DNA of 60,000 nt, taken from NCBI GenBank assembly GCA_030704615.1, contig CM060732.1:32223053-32283052 (forward strand). Reading direction: 5' to 3'. Source of the DNA: Takakia lepidozioides (Eukaryota > Streptophyta > Takakiopsida > Takakiales > Takakiaceae). Positions 1 through 12,783 of this stretch are shown here, in pieces. Every line of letters starts with the position of its first letter. Within the stretch, counting starts at the first letter, position 1. The notes below the pieces were generated by a model. That model saw nothing but the letters and a program-made list of their open reading frames with translations, had not been told where the DNA came from and made no database searches. The translations under genes were made by a program, and so were the position numbers.

Positions 1-1305
1 AACATTATTTGGTGTCTGCATCCTTTGTGGGTGTTCTCATCAGTCGGCATCCATGAGGGGGTGACATTCTGCTCTATGTTTTGGAAAAAACTTCAGAAAC
101 TTAACATGGGTTTTTTTTAGATGACTCTTAATAGCAACACATCTTATTAGTAAAAGCCTAGGTGCTGCATACGACAATCCAGAGGTCAGCAACCGTATCC
201 TGGACCTTGTAAGAGTAGATCCAGACTTTATCACGACTCCATACTATTAACATGAGACCTTGTCAAAGGCAAAGTGATGTTCAATGATTGGTCTGATATA
301 AATACTGAATAGATGGTATGTCTTGTCTGCCAAGGTCCTCCAACAAAGGTCTATTGACTCAACATTCTTGCATCCTCATCACTGTTCTAAATCATAATAG
401 CACGTCACCATCGGACATCAAGTGTGCGAGATTGGAGGTTGTTTTGAGCATGAGAACAAATATTGTCAATATATATTTTATGGTGTCATTTGAGAAATTT
501 TTCGAATTTGGAAAACATGAAGTCTCTCAAAGGACATAGATAGCTGATCTCGACATCTAGTCCTATAAAATTCTTTGCTAGATAGTCGGTAATACTCCTT
601 TTGCTGGCGAATCGCTGTCATTCTACCTTCGGCCACACTCTTGGGAAGGACCAGGGATTTGTCTATCCTAAGGAAGAATGTGAGGCAATTTGCTATTGAG
701 GTTCCAGTGTAAAAGCTTCCATGTTTGCATTTCTCAATGGTGGCTTATGGATAGAGACAAAAGGGTGAGTTCAACTGCTATTCTGCAAGAAGGTCCAGTA
801 CCAACATCACCATACATTATAACCATGACTAGCTCCATCGTAGTCAAAGCCGTTCGCTGGTTAGTTTCTGTGGCTACAGCTACTCGACTGCTGCATCTAA
901 TATGATATTTCTCTAGATTGTCGGCCATTGTTAGGTCTAGAATTGGTCTCTAGATTCTAGCTAGTTAATTTGAGGTAGATATGTTTTTTTGCTAGGGTTC
1001 TTAATATTGTGTATTTACTATGGCTCTTATTGTATGGTACATGAGAGATATCCAAAAAAAACCATGGCTATTGTAACAACTGGATCTTATTGCAAAGGGC
1101 TTTGGAACTGATGCTAGTACTTTGTTATTTAGTTGTCACACGAAAATCACATAGCAAGAAGATTTCCAAAGTAGTTAAGCAGGGGAAGACAAGGGTGCGG
1201 AAGAGGCTTGGTCATTGGGACGGATATTGGGTGGGTGAACCTAGTTCTCCTAATGGTGAGGTTAAAACCATCGAGCTTGGTGAGATAATGAATAAGTACG
1301 CATAC
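1..1305. other. Intergenic DNA, no gene recognised
   Basis: Short open frames here match nothing I recognise and lack coding character. I see no RNA gene or clear repeat in this stretch. Confidence 0.4.
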
Positions 1306-1605
1306 CTCTACTACAATCCTGTAACTGCCTTTGCTCCATAAAGTCCATTCAACCCATAACAGTGTTGTGAAAAAGAAACCAACCCCACCAATGTCATTGT
1401 CTGTGTTGTCGATGAAGAGAGGGATATGAGCACTAGAAAGAATGTGTGATCGATTGTACTGTGATGTATCCCAGATATCTATGATTGAGAAGCCTTCTCC
1501 CGTTACAAGTTTTTTCGCTGCTTCCCCATCAGCATACTGTACCTCTGCTCGTGCAGACCTCGCCCCTCCAATATACCTCTGATTTTGTCTCAGGTGAATG
1601 CCTGA
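1306..1605 (-). pseudogene. Rhodanese-like domain exon, isolated and probably broken
   Basis: The minus-strand reading resembles the N-terminal half of plant chloroplast rhodanese-like (sulfurtransferase, STR10/STR14-type) domains: a KLVTGEGFSIIDIW segment where these proteins usually have a DVR-like motif, then HIPLFIDNTDNDIGG. It ends at a good donor (GAG|GTATGC, exon end 1306). The usual Asp-Val-Arg is Asp-Ile-Trp. The catalytic-loop half is not found downstream on the minus strand, and no ATG opens the frame; a TGA lies just upstream. Rhodanese domains handle persulfide sulfur or act as inactive scaffolds. This is probably an exon left from a decayed gene copy. An alternative is one exon of a gene whose other exons I could not find. 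Confidence 0.45.
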
Positions 1606-4280
1606 CAATCTCCTTCACAGGCACACAGATCTTTGTCAGAACATTGTTGATCATGTCCACAAAAATTCCATAGTGGACGTTGTTTGAGCAATTCATGTTA
1701 TAACCTAATGTAGATGATGATAGTTTAGTTCATCAATGAGACAATTTGGTTGATCTTTTTTTGTTTCATAAACATGTTCTCTGAATTGAACATCTTCTAA
1801 GATTAGAGGTCGACTGTGCATCTCTATAATGTACGTGATGCATGTATGATTGTATCAAATTGTGTCTTTTTCCTAAACATGTTTTCTGAATTGAACACTT
1901 TCTGTGATTTTGGACAATGCCTCTTGTAGGTGATGCTTCTATGATGTATTTGTATTTCTTGTATATTCACATTGTATGGTAGAGAATTTGTCAAAGATTT
2001 GTGTGCACTCCAATCCTTTATGATGCAACATAAAGGGGCGGGGGCCTCTATGATATTAATTTCTTGTATCAAATACGTTGACAATAGCAGATAAAATTTC
2101 ACCACATACTCATCATCTTCCAAATGCGGTTATTTGCATGCATGTTGCAATATCCTCTACATATACAATACTCTGCTTACTACGTCTCTGTTGAATTTCC
2201 AACAGTAAAGGATAAACTCATCCATGATATTGACTTGCACTCATGAAGCAAAGTTGATTGAAAAAATCAAGGTTTACTTCTCAAGTTGCCACATCATTCA
2301 CATCATTTATTTGAAAGTTGAATATACTCTGATGCTGAAGTCAAAATGTCTGATCCTTGACAAAAAAATTGTAACGATTTTATTTTGTAATTAATTTATA
2401 TATATATATATATTTTTCCACAACAAATAGAACTATACAACTGTACTACAATCTTATAGGTTTCTTACAAGTAACTGTATCAAGAATCCTCCAATTATCA
2501 TTAGGATGATGGAGTATCAAAATCCATTTTTAAATCAACCTTCAGAACTCAAATGGTAGCAAAATAATATACAGAGACAAGACCCAAGTAAGTCCTCTTC
2601 AAGAAAAAGTCTTTTTTTTTACCATTCAAGAGCATTCATTGCAGTTATGTTGTGTTAGGGCTACCATTTTGGTTTTAATCCTACTTATTTGGCAACATGC
2701 GTTGTGGTAATAGATAGAGTTGGTGGCTTGAGAGAGTAGTCACTTTCAAACATGGTCTATTTTGGTAAGTTATTATTATGTTTCTTAGAGGTCTTATAAT
2801 GATCTTAAGATCCATGCACATGTAATTCAGTGGTATCTAATTTTTCACATTTAATTGGCTCCTCCCACACCCATGTCATTTGCACCTTCGAGGTTGCACT
2901 ATTTCATCGAAAATTGTCGCTTTTCACTGCTCCAAGTACTACCTAGTTCTTCCCGTTCGTTATGCTCTTCCCTTAAAGTTTATGATGTCTTGTGGACGTA
3001 ATCCGTGTTTCAGCTTCGGTTGCTTTCGTTCTTGTTTCGTTTGGGCTTGTCCCTTATCCATCGGGTGTGTCCTCCGCCTTGGGATTTATGAACTTTCCCG
3101 TATCCAAAAAAAATTAGGCTTCGGCCTGTTTTCTCTTACAAATTAATAAAATATTGGATACAATACAATTTACATAAATTTTAAAATTAGATTGTAAGGG
3201 TGGGCCAATATGCATTGTTCATAATATCGCATCCTAACTCCAAATTCAATGCATTTGGTGGTAGGAAGGACCACACTCACAATAAGGAAGGATGGGAAAG
3301 ATGATGGGATGGAGTAGATAGTGATTCTAGTAAGGTAAAAACCATAGAAGAGAGGTGTGTTAGCATTAGTAGCAAACCTAAGTATAAGCCTACCAAGTAA
3401 AGAGAGAATGGTATATAAGTGGTATTGAAACAACAGGCTCAAACCTTATAGACAATAAGCAGGAGGAGGATAAGGGGCCACATACTCTTCTCCTTATAGA
3501 TAAATAGCGTCTTGAAGCCAATGAGGCCCACGACTGGGCTCATGTAGGGAGGCCGGTTAGACTTGAACCTACCCGGCAAGTTGCGGGCTACCCGCCCGGC
3601 CCATGGGTTTGCTGTTGGAAGGACCCATGGGAAGAGACCATGCAGCTCCCGCAACCTATCCTGTCCAAGGCCTATCGCTTTGCTATCTGTAGACCCCTAT
3701 GTAGTTTAAAGAATGAAAGTTTGAATATGAGCATATAGATGGTTGTGTGGTGGTTAGGTGGAACCCATGATATGGATGAGGCTTAGAGTTCAAATTTTGG
3801 AATATGTTGAAATACTTTTGGAGATGAAAAATTCAAAGACTTCTAAGTCCCTTCTAAGCCATGGAAGTGGGTAAGGGCCGGGATGGGTGGGTCTACTGTG
3901 GGGACAAGCCAAGTCTAGGTGCGGGCACAAAGCGGCCTACCCTTCTTGGAATGTGGGTTCACAAGGCGAGCAGCAGACCTGTGTGGGACCTTGTAGTCTT
4001 GACCAGTATTGTGTGGATCATCATCTGAAACCCGAACCCTGACTTGGGTTCACTTCTGAAACGGGCGGCTTATCCTTCTTGGAAGGTGGGTTCACAAGGG
4101 GATAAAGCCAGCAACAGACCTGTGTGGATCTGGGTAGGTCTTAACTATTGTTTTTATTTTTGAAAGGGACCTGGACTTGGACCTGCCTTGCTAGGTCCAG
4201 AACCCGTTATACCCACGGGCCAATGTAACAGGTCTGGTCCGGGTTTTAATCTTAATAAATATATGTACATGTAAAATCTT
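1606..4280. other. AT-rich intergenic DNA with simple repeats
   Basis: This stretch holds a short TA run near 2395-2413, T-rich tracts, and a plus-strand open frame at 2880-3146 rich in Cys and Phe that I do not recognise. A GC-rich patch at 3530-3660 includes a reverse-oriented GGTTCAAGTC box, which could be a worn tRNA-derived element. No convincing gene is visible. Confidence 0.4.
3932..4140. repeat. Diverged ~133-bp tandem duplication
   Basis: The segment beginning GCGGCCTACCCTTCTTGG near 3932 is repeated with differences from about 4065 (GCGGCTTATCCTTCTTGG). Both copies continue through GTGGGTTCACAAGG and CAGACCTGTGTGG. It lies in GC-rich 'GGGTTC/CCGGG' repeat-like DNA that also appears at 4160-4240. 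Confidence 0.6.
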
Positions 4281-5259
4281 AAAAAAATTAAATTGTGACG
4301 CGTGCCTTGTACTTGCGCGGAGACCTTGAGAGCTGCCAGCCTCTCCTCACTGGATCAGCTCATGGCAAGTACTACTCCTCATCCTCTCTCTTTGCATTTG
4401 ATTTTTCAATTGCTTAGGGTGGGGCATGCATGATGCACCTAAGATGTGGTTTGTTTTGCAGGTTGTGTAGAGCAAGCACGACAAGCAGGTCCAGGCCGCG
4501 GCAACAGCCAGCCACCACCACCGCTGAAGGTAGGCCAGCTCCCACACATCCATGTTTTGTTTTTGTTTTTTGTTTTTTGTTTTTGACTTCAATTTTATTA
4601 AAAAATATATGTGTCATCATGTGTGTAGTTTATAAAGGAGCCATATATATTCATGGTACATCTTGAAGGAATGTCTTAAAAATAAAATTCACCATTAGAA
4701 TTTAAGTTTTTTTAAGCCAAAAATAAATTTATCTCTAATCAATCTAATTTTCCTAATATTTTTAATCGATTAATTAGGAATCGATCCGAAACTGTGAATC
4801 TGCTAAAAATTTCCAGCAACTACCCGGACCCTGACCCGACTCCGTCTTCAAACCCGGACTCGGATTTTCCAAATTCCAAAAACCCAGATCCTGTCTGGGA
4901 CTTGGTTCCAAGAAGAAACTTGAACATGGATCCAGTGGGTTCCTTAAAAAGGCACTATCCGCACAACACTGACCTGGCGACCCTTCCTCCATGGCGACTA
5001 CCTACGGGGGTGATCCTTTCTCCATGGTGGGGCCCACGGCGGGGGCAGTGGTCAAATCCCCCCATGTCCACTGATCCACCTGCCACTTTCTTGCCACCAT
5101 CCAAATTGTTCAGTTATTCAATAATACGGTCAAATCCCCACCATTGCCCACCAAGCTCCATGGCCGTTTTCTCACCACCAGCAAAATTGTAATATTTTAC
5201 ATTACAATACACAGGCAGGAGGCCGAGGCTGCCAGCCGAATAGGGGTGGGGATTTTGAT

Positions 5260-5290
<31 letters not shown>

Positions 5291-8200
5291 AAGGTCGTAT
5301 CCTTTCCACACACAGCCTGGGCGACCATACTCGCAGGCTCGCAACAACGCACATTCAACTCCCATCCTATTTGTAGTGGCTTCCGGAGTGTACATATAAT
5401 CAAGAATATCGACCAAACAATGCAACAACCCAAAACATTAATAAGTCTATATCCAATGAACGAGGAAGAGGGCAGGAACAAAAGAAAGTAGGATGAAGCT
5501 TCGTTACCCATAACTTCTGGGCACCATTGTGACACCAATTGGTGGATTGAAGGTGATATGTTGGATAGTGGACTTTGAGGGTGAAAGAGGCAAGGTGAGG
5601 CCTTCATCAATTGTCGTATTTTCTTCTCCTATCATTCAATAAGTTATCTAAGCTTATGTTATTTGTACTATGCATTAGTGTCAAAAATCGCTAAGCCCAT
5701 GCTCCCCATGTGTGACCTCCTCTCTTTGCTCCAAAATAGTTTCATGATGTACCTTCTCCAACCGCCCTTAGGTAATCTCTTAAAAAAAAAAAAAAAAATT
5801 TGTTATTGGACAACTTAACCCCTAAACGACGACGTGGGTCCGGTCAGTCTTCTACTTTCTTCAGTGGATGGAAGTGATTCCTGAAGGTAAATCGAGTGGG
5901 TTAGGGAGAAGCACATGTGGGAATTTATAACGCCCTAAAAGAATAAAAGTTTTGCTCCCTAGAAATTTTGAAACTGCCAAGGGTTTGGAAATTCTGCGTT
6001 GACCTGCCCAAACGAGCAATCTTGAAAATAACATCTAGGGCTCAAAATCTACAAATTCTCTGAACAAGGCACTATGTAATGTTAGTGTAAAAACAAATAT
6101 CAATACATGGATGTACTTGGGAAAGAAGCCAAACCATGAAAATTTACCCCCCAGGTTTCACATACTAAGCAGCCTATCTCAGTTTTTGGAATTTCGGTCT
6201 GCTTTTTGGGGGAGAGAGTCCCTTAGGTGCTATATAATCAGACTGTGGAGGGCATATGCCTCAGAAAAATTCAACTGGACACTTGAATTTAGTGGTCAAA
6301 CCATTTTTCCCAGCAATCTTAAAATCCATTTACAAATTGGGGTAAATTATTTTGTTATAATCTCCCAAATGCAATGGTAAAATTGCCTACACTTTTGACA
6401 GGACCTGGATAGTATATATGCACATAAGGTTCATGATGCGGATGGATGATTGGGGTAAAAAAGATAGACCCTTATCCATGAGGGTATGCACTATTTTTAG
6501 TGGGCCCACCAAAATAGTGCTAGTCGTTTAAGGGTTAAGGAAAAAAGGTTGAATTTTTAAGTTTATTATGGAGGTTCTACTATTCAGAAAGAGGAGCAGC
6601 CACTTGTTATTTGAGATGAAACTTCTGATAGAACCTCTACTACAGCAATTGGAGGCCCAAAAGGGCCTATGGGACCAATGAGAGAAAGAAAGAGAGGGGA
6701 AATTTGTGTGACAGGGAGAAGCATAGCCCTAGGAGCGCAATGGTGCAATAACATCTCTTCACCTGCCTTCTAGTGTGCCCATTTAGAGACAGCCAACTGC
6801 GTCTGCTTGAGTGAGCCTACAGCGGCCCCTGGTGGGCAAAAATCAGGGATTGCTATGGAACTTGACATCAACACTTCTAACTTGTGCACGGCAATGTTCC
6901 GTATGCAAATAGAGAAAGCCAGGCACACATCACAAGCTCATGCGACGGAGCTGCATTATATGTGCTCCAAGTGCAGTGGCAAGGCTGCCAAGAAGCAGCC
7001 TACCTTTCCTTTTGGTCACGATTAGTGGGACATAATCTTGTACCTAGAGGGCTTGGTCGCTTTCCCATTGCCGCAGGTGCCGCCCATGTGTAACTCTATT
7101 GAACACGTTAAATGTACAATGATTCTTCCACAAGGGCCTGACAGATCAATGTTGAATGTTCAGTCTAAGCATCTTAGAAATTGTTGAAATCTGGATGATC
7201 CATAAGTACTAGGTGGGTTAACCCCTCTAGAGACAAACAAGGGCCTGCAGATCAGTGTATGTAACCAAGGAGGGACAATTCAAAAAGATTGTGACGTTGA
7301 ATGTATGCACAATATAAAAGCTTTTACCATTCTAATATGTTAAACCCCAATTCCCTGGAATGTAACTGTTTCTGGTGGGGGTTGAGCTACCGTGACAGGG
7401 AAGTACCCACATACACTGCGGCACTTCCATGCACCGTTTCAAAGATTAATTGACCTGGAGAAACTATTTCCTTACATGAAATGTGCGTGTTTTTGGTGGC
7501 CCAATTATCCGTTGACCAGTGAACGTGATCAGTGAAACAACTAGCTGTCATAAATAACGGATGATCTCTCTCTCTAGTCCCTCTCTGTCTCTCTCTCTCT
7601 CCTCTCTATCCTCAGATTTTCATGTTGGAAACCGGGATCGACTTTTCTGTCCACCTCTTTTGTCTGTATAAGGGAGGAATAGACGAATAGACTGTAATGA
7701 CGGGGACTTTCAAGGGCTTGCCCCTGGAAAGACTTAATACTTGGCAATTGAAGGCACTAGGTAGATGTCCAAACTTGAGTGCACGCTCAAATTTTTTCTA
7801 CAGGAGACCTGTTCTTTGCGCGCTCAAATGTATATCTCTTCCCACTACCAGTTCAAGTGTACTCTTTTGAAAGAGCTGTAAGTCTGGTAATTTAAGGTTG
7901 CCCACGGTAGAGTTGAAGGAGAGCAAGTTGCCTTGTCTCCTTTAGGCCTCCCGCGACGTAGTACAGTTTTGTTTATACAGCTGGTCTCTTCTTCTCCCCC
8001 ATCCCAACTTGCTCGCTGTGTACTTTAGGCGACCACTGGATCCATCATTCGGCACCCACGAACGTTCAAGATTGAAAATTTGAATCCGACATACCCTCGC
8101 CGGGGGACAATTAACATATGTGATCTCTTTCGGGAGTTATCTTAATGCAAACCATGCCACATATTGCTAGAGTCAAGGGCTGACTCTTGAAGTACTTCCA

Positions 8201-8850
8201 GTGTTTCTAGTCTATCATGGCGATTTTGAACTGGGTTCGTGGGTGGCACCCTCGATGACAATCTAGCACACTCCCCTCCCTTTACTCCCCCGGAGATGAG
8301 ATTTCTCACCTGGATTACTACAAGGGACATTTTGGGTCGGCACGGTCAGTCGACTTGCCTGCAGGCAGGAAATGTAAGCATCTGGAAGTCATAAACTGCG
8401 CAGGACTTCCACTTCACTGTTGATCAGATTAGAACTATTGTCGCTACAGGTCCAAAGTTATCGAGAGGCCAGTTAGACGACAGATCCTCCAGACGACAGG
8501 TCAATATCGGGTAATGAACGGAAGGCTCAGCTCCAGTTGCGCATGCAAAATTCGAACAAATTCCTTTCTTTAGTACTTTCTTTTGAAATCTGACCGTCGC
8601 ATTACAACTCCCTTGATTCTCCTGTACAACGTCAAGCTTCACACCCGAGCAATAGGTAGTCCTTCAGTCATTCTCTTCTGCACAGCTCATGACATTCTGT
8701 CTGGCTCCGTGACACCTGAAGAAGGGAATCTAGACTAGAAAAGCTCCAAAGATCGCAAGCGAGTCACACGGAGCACGCAACAACGCCCCGAGCGCCTGTC
8801 CCACCTCCTACCGTCATGCCATCAGCGCCTCCGTCTCTGCACCTACGTAG
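4281..8850. other. Gene-poor stretch with simple repeats and possible exon scraps
   Basis: At 4462-4530 a good acceptor (TTTTGCAG) and donor (AAG|GTAGGC) bound a short GC-rich segment that could be an exon, but the product is not recognisable. A CCCGGAC/GACCCG-rich patch lies at 4810-4900. Poly-C is at 5264-5290, poly-A at about 5782-5798, and a CT-rich run at 7561-7605. A short piece at 5518-5560 matches the body of the SINE copies near 44.3 kb. The plus-strand frame at 6807-7025 has a CxxC pair but no recognised family. Confidence 0.4.
5264..5290. repeat. Poly-C homopolymer, 27 nt
   Basis: An uninterrupted run of 27 C on the plus strand. It creates artificial poly-Pro and poly-Gly open frames on both strands, which I do not call as genes. 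The exact length is prone to sequencing error. Confidence 0.9.
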
Positions 8851-8859
8851 CTACCTACC

Positions 8860-9508
8860 GCTAGTATTTGTATTTGAATTCTAGCTACGCCGTCGCCGTA
8901 TACCGTCTGCGGTTCCCTGAATCCGCGGACAGTCCGCGTATGGGGGCCGCTGCGGTTGGGTCAGTGTGACGTCAGAGCGGTCGAGCGGCGCGGGTGGGGC
9001 CTCGCGGCCGCTGCGTGGCATTAAAGAAGCTGCCGCAGATGCTAAACCCGGCGCTTCACCTGCCCCCTAACCCCACCCTCCATAACTTCGGGCCTCTATT
9101 ATACTCGTGCTCGCTTCCTTGAAAATACACCAAATAACCAAATACCATTAAACAAGCCATTAACTAATCTTTCTATGAGACATGAGTACTAACCGCGGCA
9201 GGCGTGGGGCCGCGGCCCACGGCAGGCGGTCAAACGCCCGCGGAAGACCGCCGCGCATGCGCGGCGCAGCCGCGTGGGCGCCGACGTGACGCGAGCGTGG
9301 CAGACAGTCCGCGGCGGCTTCTGGACTGTGCGGAGAGCCGCGCGGGTTGTCGTACCGACCTCGCGGTTCAGCGAACCTGCCGTCCCGGTCTGTGTCCTGT
9401 GTCTGTGGGAGGGATCTGTCGCTGCGGTGATCGATCGTCGCTGCGATTGAGGAATTGGAAGAGCGCGCAGTGGAAATTGGTGGGACTGATTTGTGAAAGA
9501 GGGAGAAG
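8860..9508 (+). promoter_or_regulatory. GC-rich promoter and leader of the trihelix gene
   Basis: A CpG-rich block precedes the trihelix start codon. It contains a perfect palindromic TGACGTCA (C-box/CRE type bZIP site) at 8967-8974 and an AT-rich CTATTATACTC stretch near 9095 that could serve as a TATA-like element. The open frames overlapping this block are by-products of the high GC content. Confidence 0.45.
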
Positions 9509-12030
9509 ATGATGCTGTCGTGCGCGGAGGAGATGGTGCAGTGCTCGGATGGTGCAGAGGGAGGGGGGATGGAGAGGGAGAGCAAGAAGGCGAAGAGAGA
9601 CATGGACGAGATGACGAAGGAGAAATCTCAGGAATGGGCGGACTCCTCCATCGTGGCGCTACTGGACATCTATGAAGAGAAATGGAATTATTTGAAGCGG
9701 GGAAACCTAAGGAGTAGGGACTGGACTGACCTGGCTGTCCAGGTGAGTACACGTTGCCATGGCCCCAAAGCGGCCAAGACGGCGTCCCAGTGCAAAAATA
9801 AGATCGAATCGATGAAGAAGAAGTACAGGGCGGAGAAGCAGAGTAAGGTGACGACTGGCACCGCGCCGCGATGGAAGTACTATGCACGCTTGGACAGTAT
9901 GCTGTGTGGTGCTTCCCCTCCGAAGATGCTCAACGTTTCTGCTCCGCCGGATGTCAGCCGGCAGCCAGCTGTTATTGATCTGGATTCGCGCGAGGGATTG
10001 GCTCAGGTGGAAAGTGGAGATTGTGAGTGCTTCTGTTTCTCTACCAATTTCCCAACCCAAGGTTGTTTTGGATGGCTTTGGTAATTGATGGTCCACATCT
10101 ATGGTCTTCTCTCCGGTTACCCTTCTTCTTCCTACGCTTATTCATTATTATGAACTCACTCATGTTCAAGCGGCTTGCCCTGCGTATGTCTTCGTCTGGA
10201 TGTAAATCCTTTACCCGTAACTCCTCACATTCATGCTGGTTCAGAGACAAGTGTTCCATGCTTTGGTATCAAATTTTCTGCAGTCCAAAACAGAGCACCA
10301 GTAAGTCAAGTGGACAATAATAGGTGAGCGAGCACCACGGGAAAAATAATCTGAGCAAGAGGAGATGGGATATAGATAACCCCAACGATTCCTGAAATGG
10401 AGGCACTTCAGGAACTTGTAGCAGATCTGGGGGTACTGCACAAGAGGATGAAAGCTACGATTGGTACCTAACCTCTGCATTGAACTCATCATTAGAGGTT
10501 GGGTGGCATGTAGCTGGAGCACCAGAGCGGCCTATGCACATGTTGATGGCTCCGTGTTTGACAAATGTTACCCGGTCTACTGCTGTTCACAACGCTTCCT
10601 GCAGTCTTGTTACAGCTGCGAAATCCTCAGCTCATGGTTAGTGCCCTGTTTACCTTCATTCTTTACAAGAATGTTACACTCAGGAATAAAGGAGAACAAA
10701 TCTGATAAGAGTAGTTACACCGTGTTAGAGGGAATTAGTATGCAATCCATGCTGCAGATTTCAAGAATTCTCCTCCTTCTCCCGTGCTGGCTGTAAGGTA
10801 GGGACTGTGCATTTAGTTGTCAAGTCCCTTTCCCAATCTTGTTGTACAGAGACGATGGCACTAAGTGGAATAGGTTGTATGAAATTTTGTCACGCCACTA
10901 TGCAAAAGCATTTGATAATGGGTGGAGTGTTTGATTGGGTTGTGTCAGAACACTTGCTACCAGCCCAATCTCTCAGGTATTGTCATTTTCTTATGTTGAG
11001 GTTGAGCATAACAACCTCAGGAAGATGCTCAAGTTTGGGCATGTGTGTTAGGGTCATAGAAGCCTCGTAAGAGCACCAGTGGTTCCTGATTTCATACATT
11101 CCAGACCACATTGAGCTTTTCGTGGGATTCAAACGTTTTGGACATTCGATTTTCAGCAGAACCTGCACCGTCTTCCGTCACACTTTTGGTGTCAAGAGAG
11201 CCAGGGCTGCAGCCATTGGAGGAAGCTGTTACTTTTTGCACAGACCATGAATTTCAAGAATTTCTAGAGAATGAAGACTCGTGCATGTTTGATGAAACCA
11301 ACAAGAAAGTGGCTCGATTCACAATCTTGAGGAACAACCGGCGCTACCGACTTGAGAAAAAGCCAGGTACACTGCACTGTGTCAAATTGAATTTCAGGAG
11401 AAGATATGTGCCAGTCTGTTCACACCGTGCTGTGAGAGGGAACCAAATTTTCCTATTTCTCTTCTCCAAAGGTGGTGGTGTAATAGAGGTCCTAGAGTAG
11501 TTATTAGCCAGGGTTTAGCAGTTGGACAAGAGCTGTCTCGACCCCTCGTCATGAACTTCAGCTAGGGGATCATAAGAAAAGGAAGGGGGGTTTAATGAAT
11601 ATTGGTTGCTTTCATGATTCATCTTGTAAGACAATATGGATGGCAGTTGTAGTGATCAATACTTTGTTTCAATGGTCGTCCAGGAAAGGTGATCACACTG
11701 CGGTCACCGTCAATATCACCACCAACATTTGTTAGGGTCAAGCTACGGAACACAAAGGAGTTTGATGCATTTTTACGGTCCATGGGCTTCATTGGATTGC
11801 TACGTTTTCCTTGCAACAAGGACTTCGAAAATTTGATTCTTAGATATTCAGAATTGGTGGATGGCTGTGTGTGTATTGGCTACAAGCCTGGCCGTCTGCA
11901 TCCAGGGGATGACCTGCAGGTCAGTGGATTGGTTTCTCATCAGTCTTTGCGTCACATCCCCATCTGTATTCAGGATGATGATTTCAGTGGTTTGGTACCT
12001 AGGTTTCTCATAAAAGTCAAGAAAATCTTG
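9509..12030 (+). CDS. Trihelix (SIP1/ASIL-like) DNA-binding protein gene with unrecognised C-terminal region
   Basis: Phase-compatible exons can be joined: 9509-10022, 10284-10300 (alternative donor gives 10323), 10376-10463, 10514-10636, 11157-11366, 11684-11919 and 11974-12030, about 415 codons and open throughout. Residues ~41-132 form a trihelix domain: Trp43 and Trp72 in the first two helices, a basic third helix (CKNKIESMKKKYRAEK), and the WKYYARLDSML helix typical of the SIP1 clade. These proteins are nuclear transcription regulators that bind GT-type elements. A short helix-forming segment (MEALQELVADLGVLHKRMK) and a Ser/Thr/Ala linker follow. The remainder (TFCTDHEFQEFLENED; RYRLEKKPGKVITLRSP) is hydrophobic and charged like a folded domain, but I do not recognise it. 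ATG 9509 is the first in frame; a second Met follows directly. The trihelix call is strong. That one transcript spans all exons is inferred. Confidence 0.7.
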
Positions 12031-12255
12031 GTATGGACATAGTTTTTAAGGAAGCATTCTTCAGGCCCACTCATGTCCATTTCTTTAATTGGAACTTGAA
12101 GGTTTAGTGGCCAAACAGAAGGGTGTCAATTTGAGGTCTGTGACTGATGGAGTTATTTGGATGTTTGAATCAGCAGGATATTGAGGATATCAGGATATCT
12201 GAGAGAATACCACAACAATAATATTCTTCCGTCTGGTCATCTGACCGTACGATAG

Positions 12256-12783
12256 GGTAGCTGTAGCGAGAACTGGGAATCCACCGAAGGCAGTCAGAGG
12301 GCTACTTTTCTGGCCCGACAAGCCTGGTCAAGATGATGACACTGGTGGTCCAAGTTGCAAGACAGTGTCATACCGGACGAACTTGTGTATTGCGTTGTTG
12401 AGAAGATTCCTTAGCAATGGCCAAGTGGCTGATTACTATTGGTCCTGGCCTTGGAGCAGAAGTGAAAGACATTTTTGTACAATATCACAGGTAGGATTGT
12501 TAATAGAGTTGATCATTACAAGGTTACTGACTGGGATCTGCTCTTAACAGGAGAGTGGACCTCCTCCCAGTGCATCGAAATGCTCCAAATATACATGTTA
12601 GGTTTTGTAACAGTATCACTGAAATAAAATGCCACATGCCACTACTCTTAGCACATCTGTCTGTTTCTCTCTCCAGCTTTGTACTCTTAGCACCCCTTTT
12701 TGTTTGTCTTTTTAGAGAAAAGGGGAAGGAGCCTGAAGACTTTATTGAGTTTATGAGGAGGAAAAAAATAACACCTCACAAAG
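12256..12783 (+). CDS. Probable further exons of the trihelix gene or of a second gene
   Basis: Two exon-like segments have good splice sites: 12256-12490 (ends TCACAG|GTAGG) and 12716-12783 (starts after a pyrimidine tract and TTTTTAG). The first encodes a continuous stretch including KAVRGLLFWPDKPGQDDD and RRFLSNGQVADYYW. The second encodes EDFIEFMRRKKITPHKG. Same strand and spacing suggest they continue the upstream gene, but I could not find a connecting exon with matching phase after 12030, and the two exons do not join cleanly in phase either. No family recognised. Confidence 0.35.

Noticed and set aside
5114-5610. Poly-Gly and poly-Pro open frames on both strands
   Set aside because: Produced by the 27-nt poly-C run; no other coding signal.
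9160-9887. Long minus-strand open frames rich in Ser, Pro and Arg opposite the trihelix gene
   Set aside because: They overlap the coding strand of a well-supported domain and its GC-rich leader; composition reflects GC bias.
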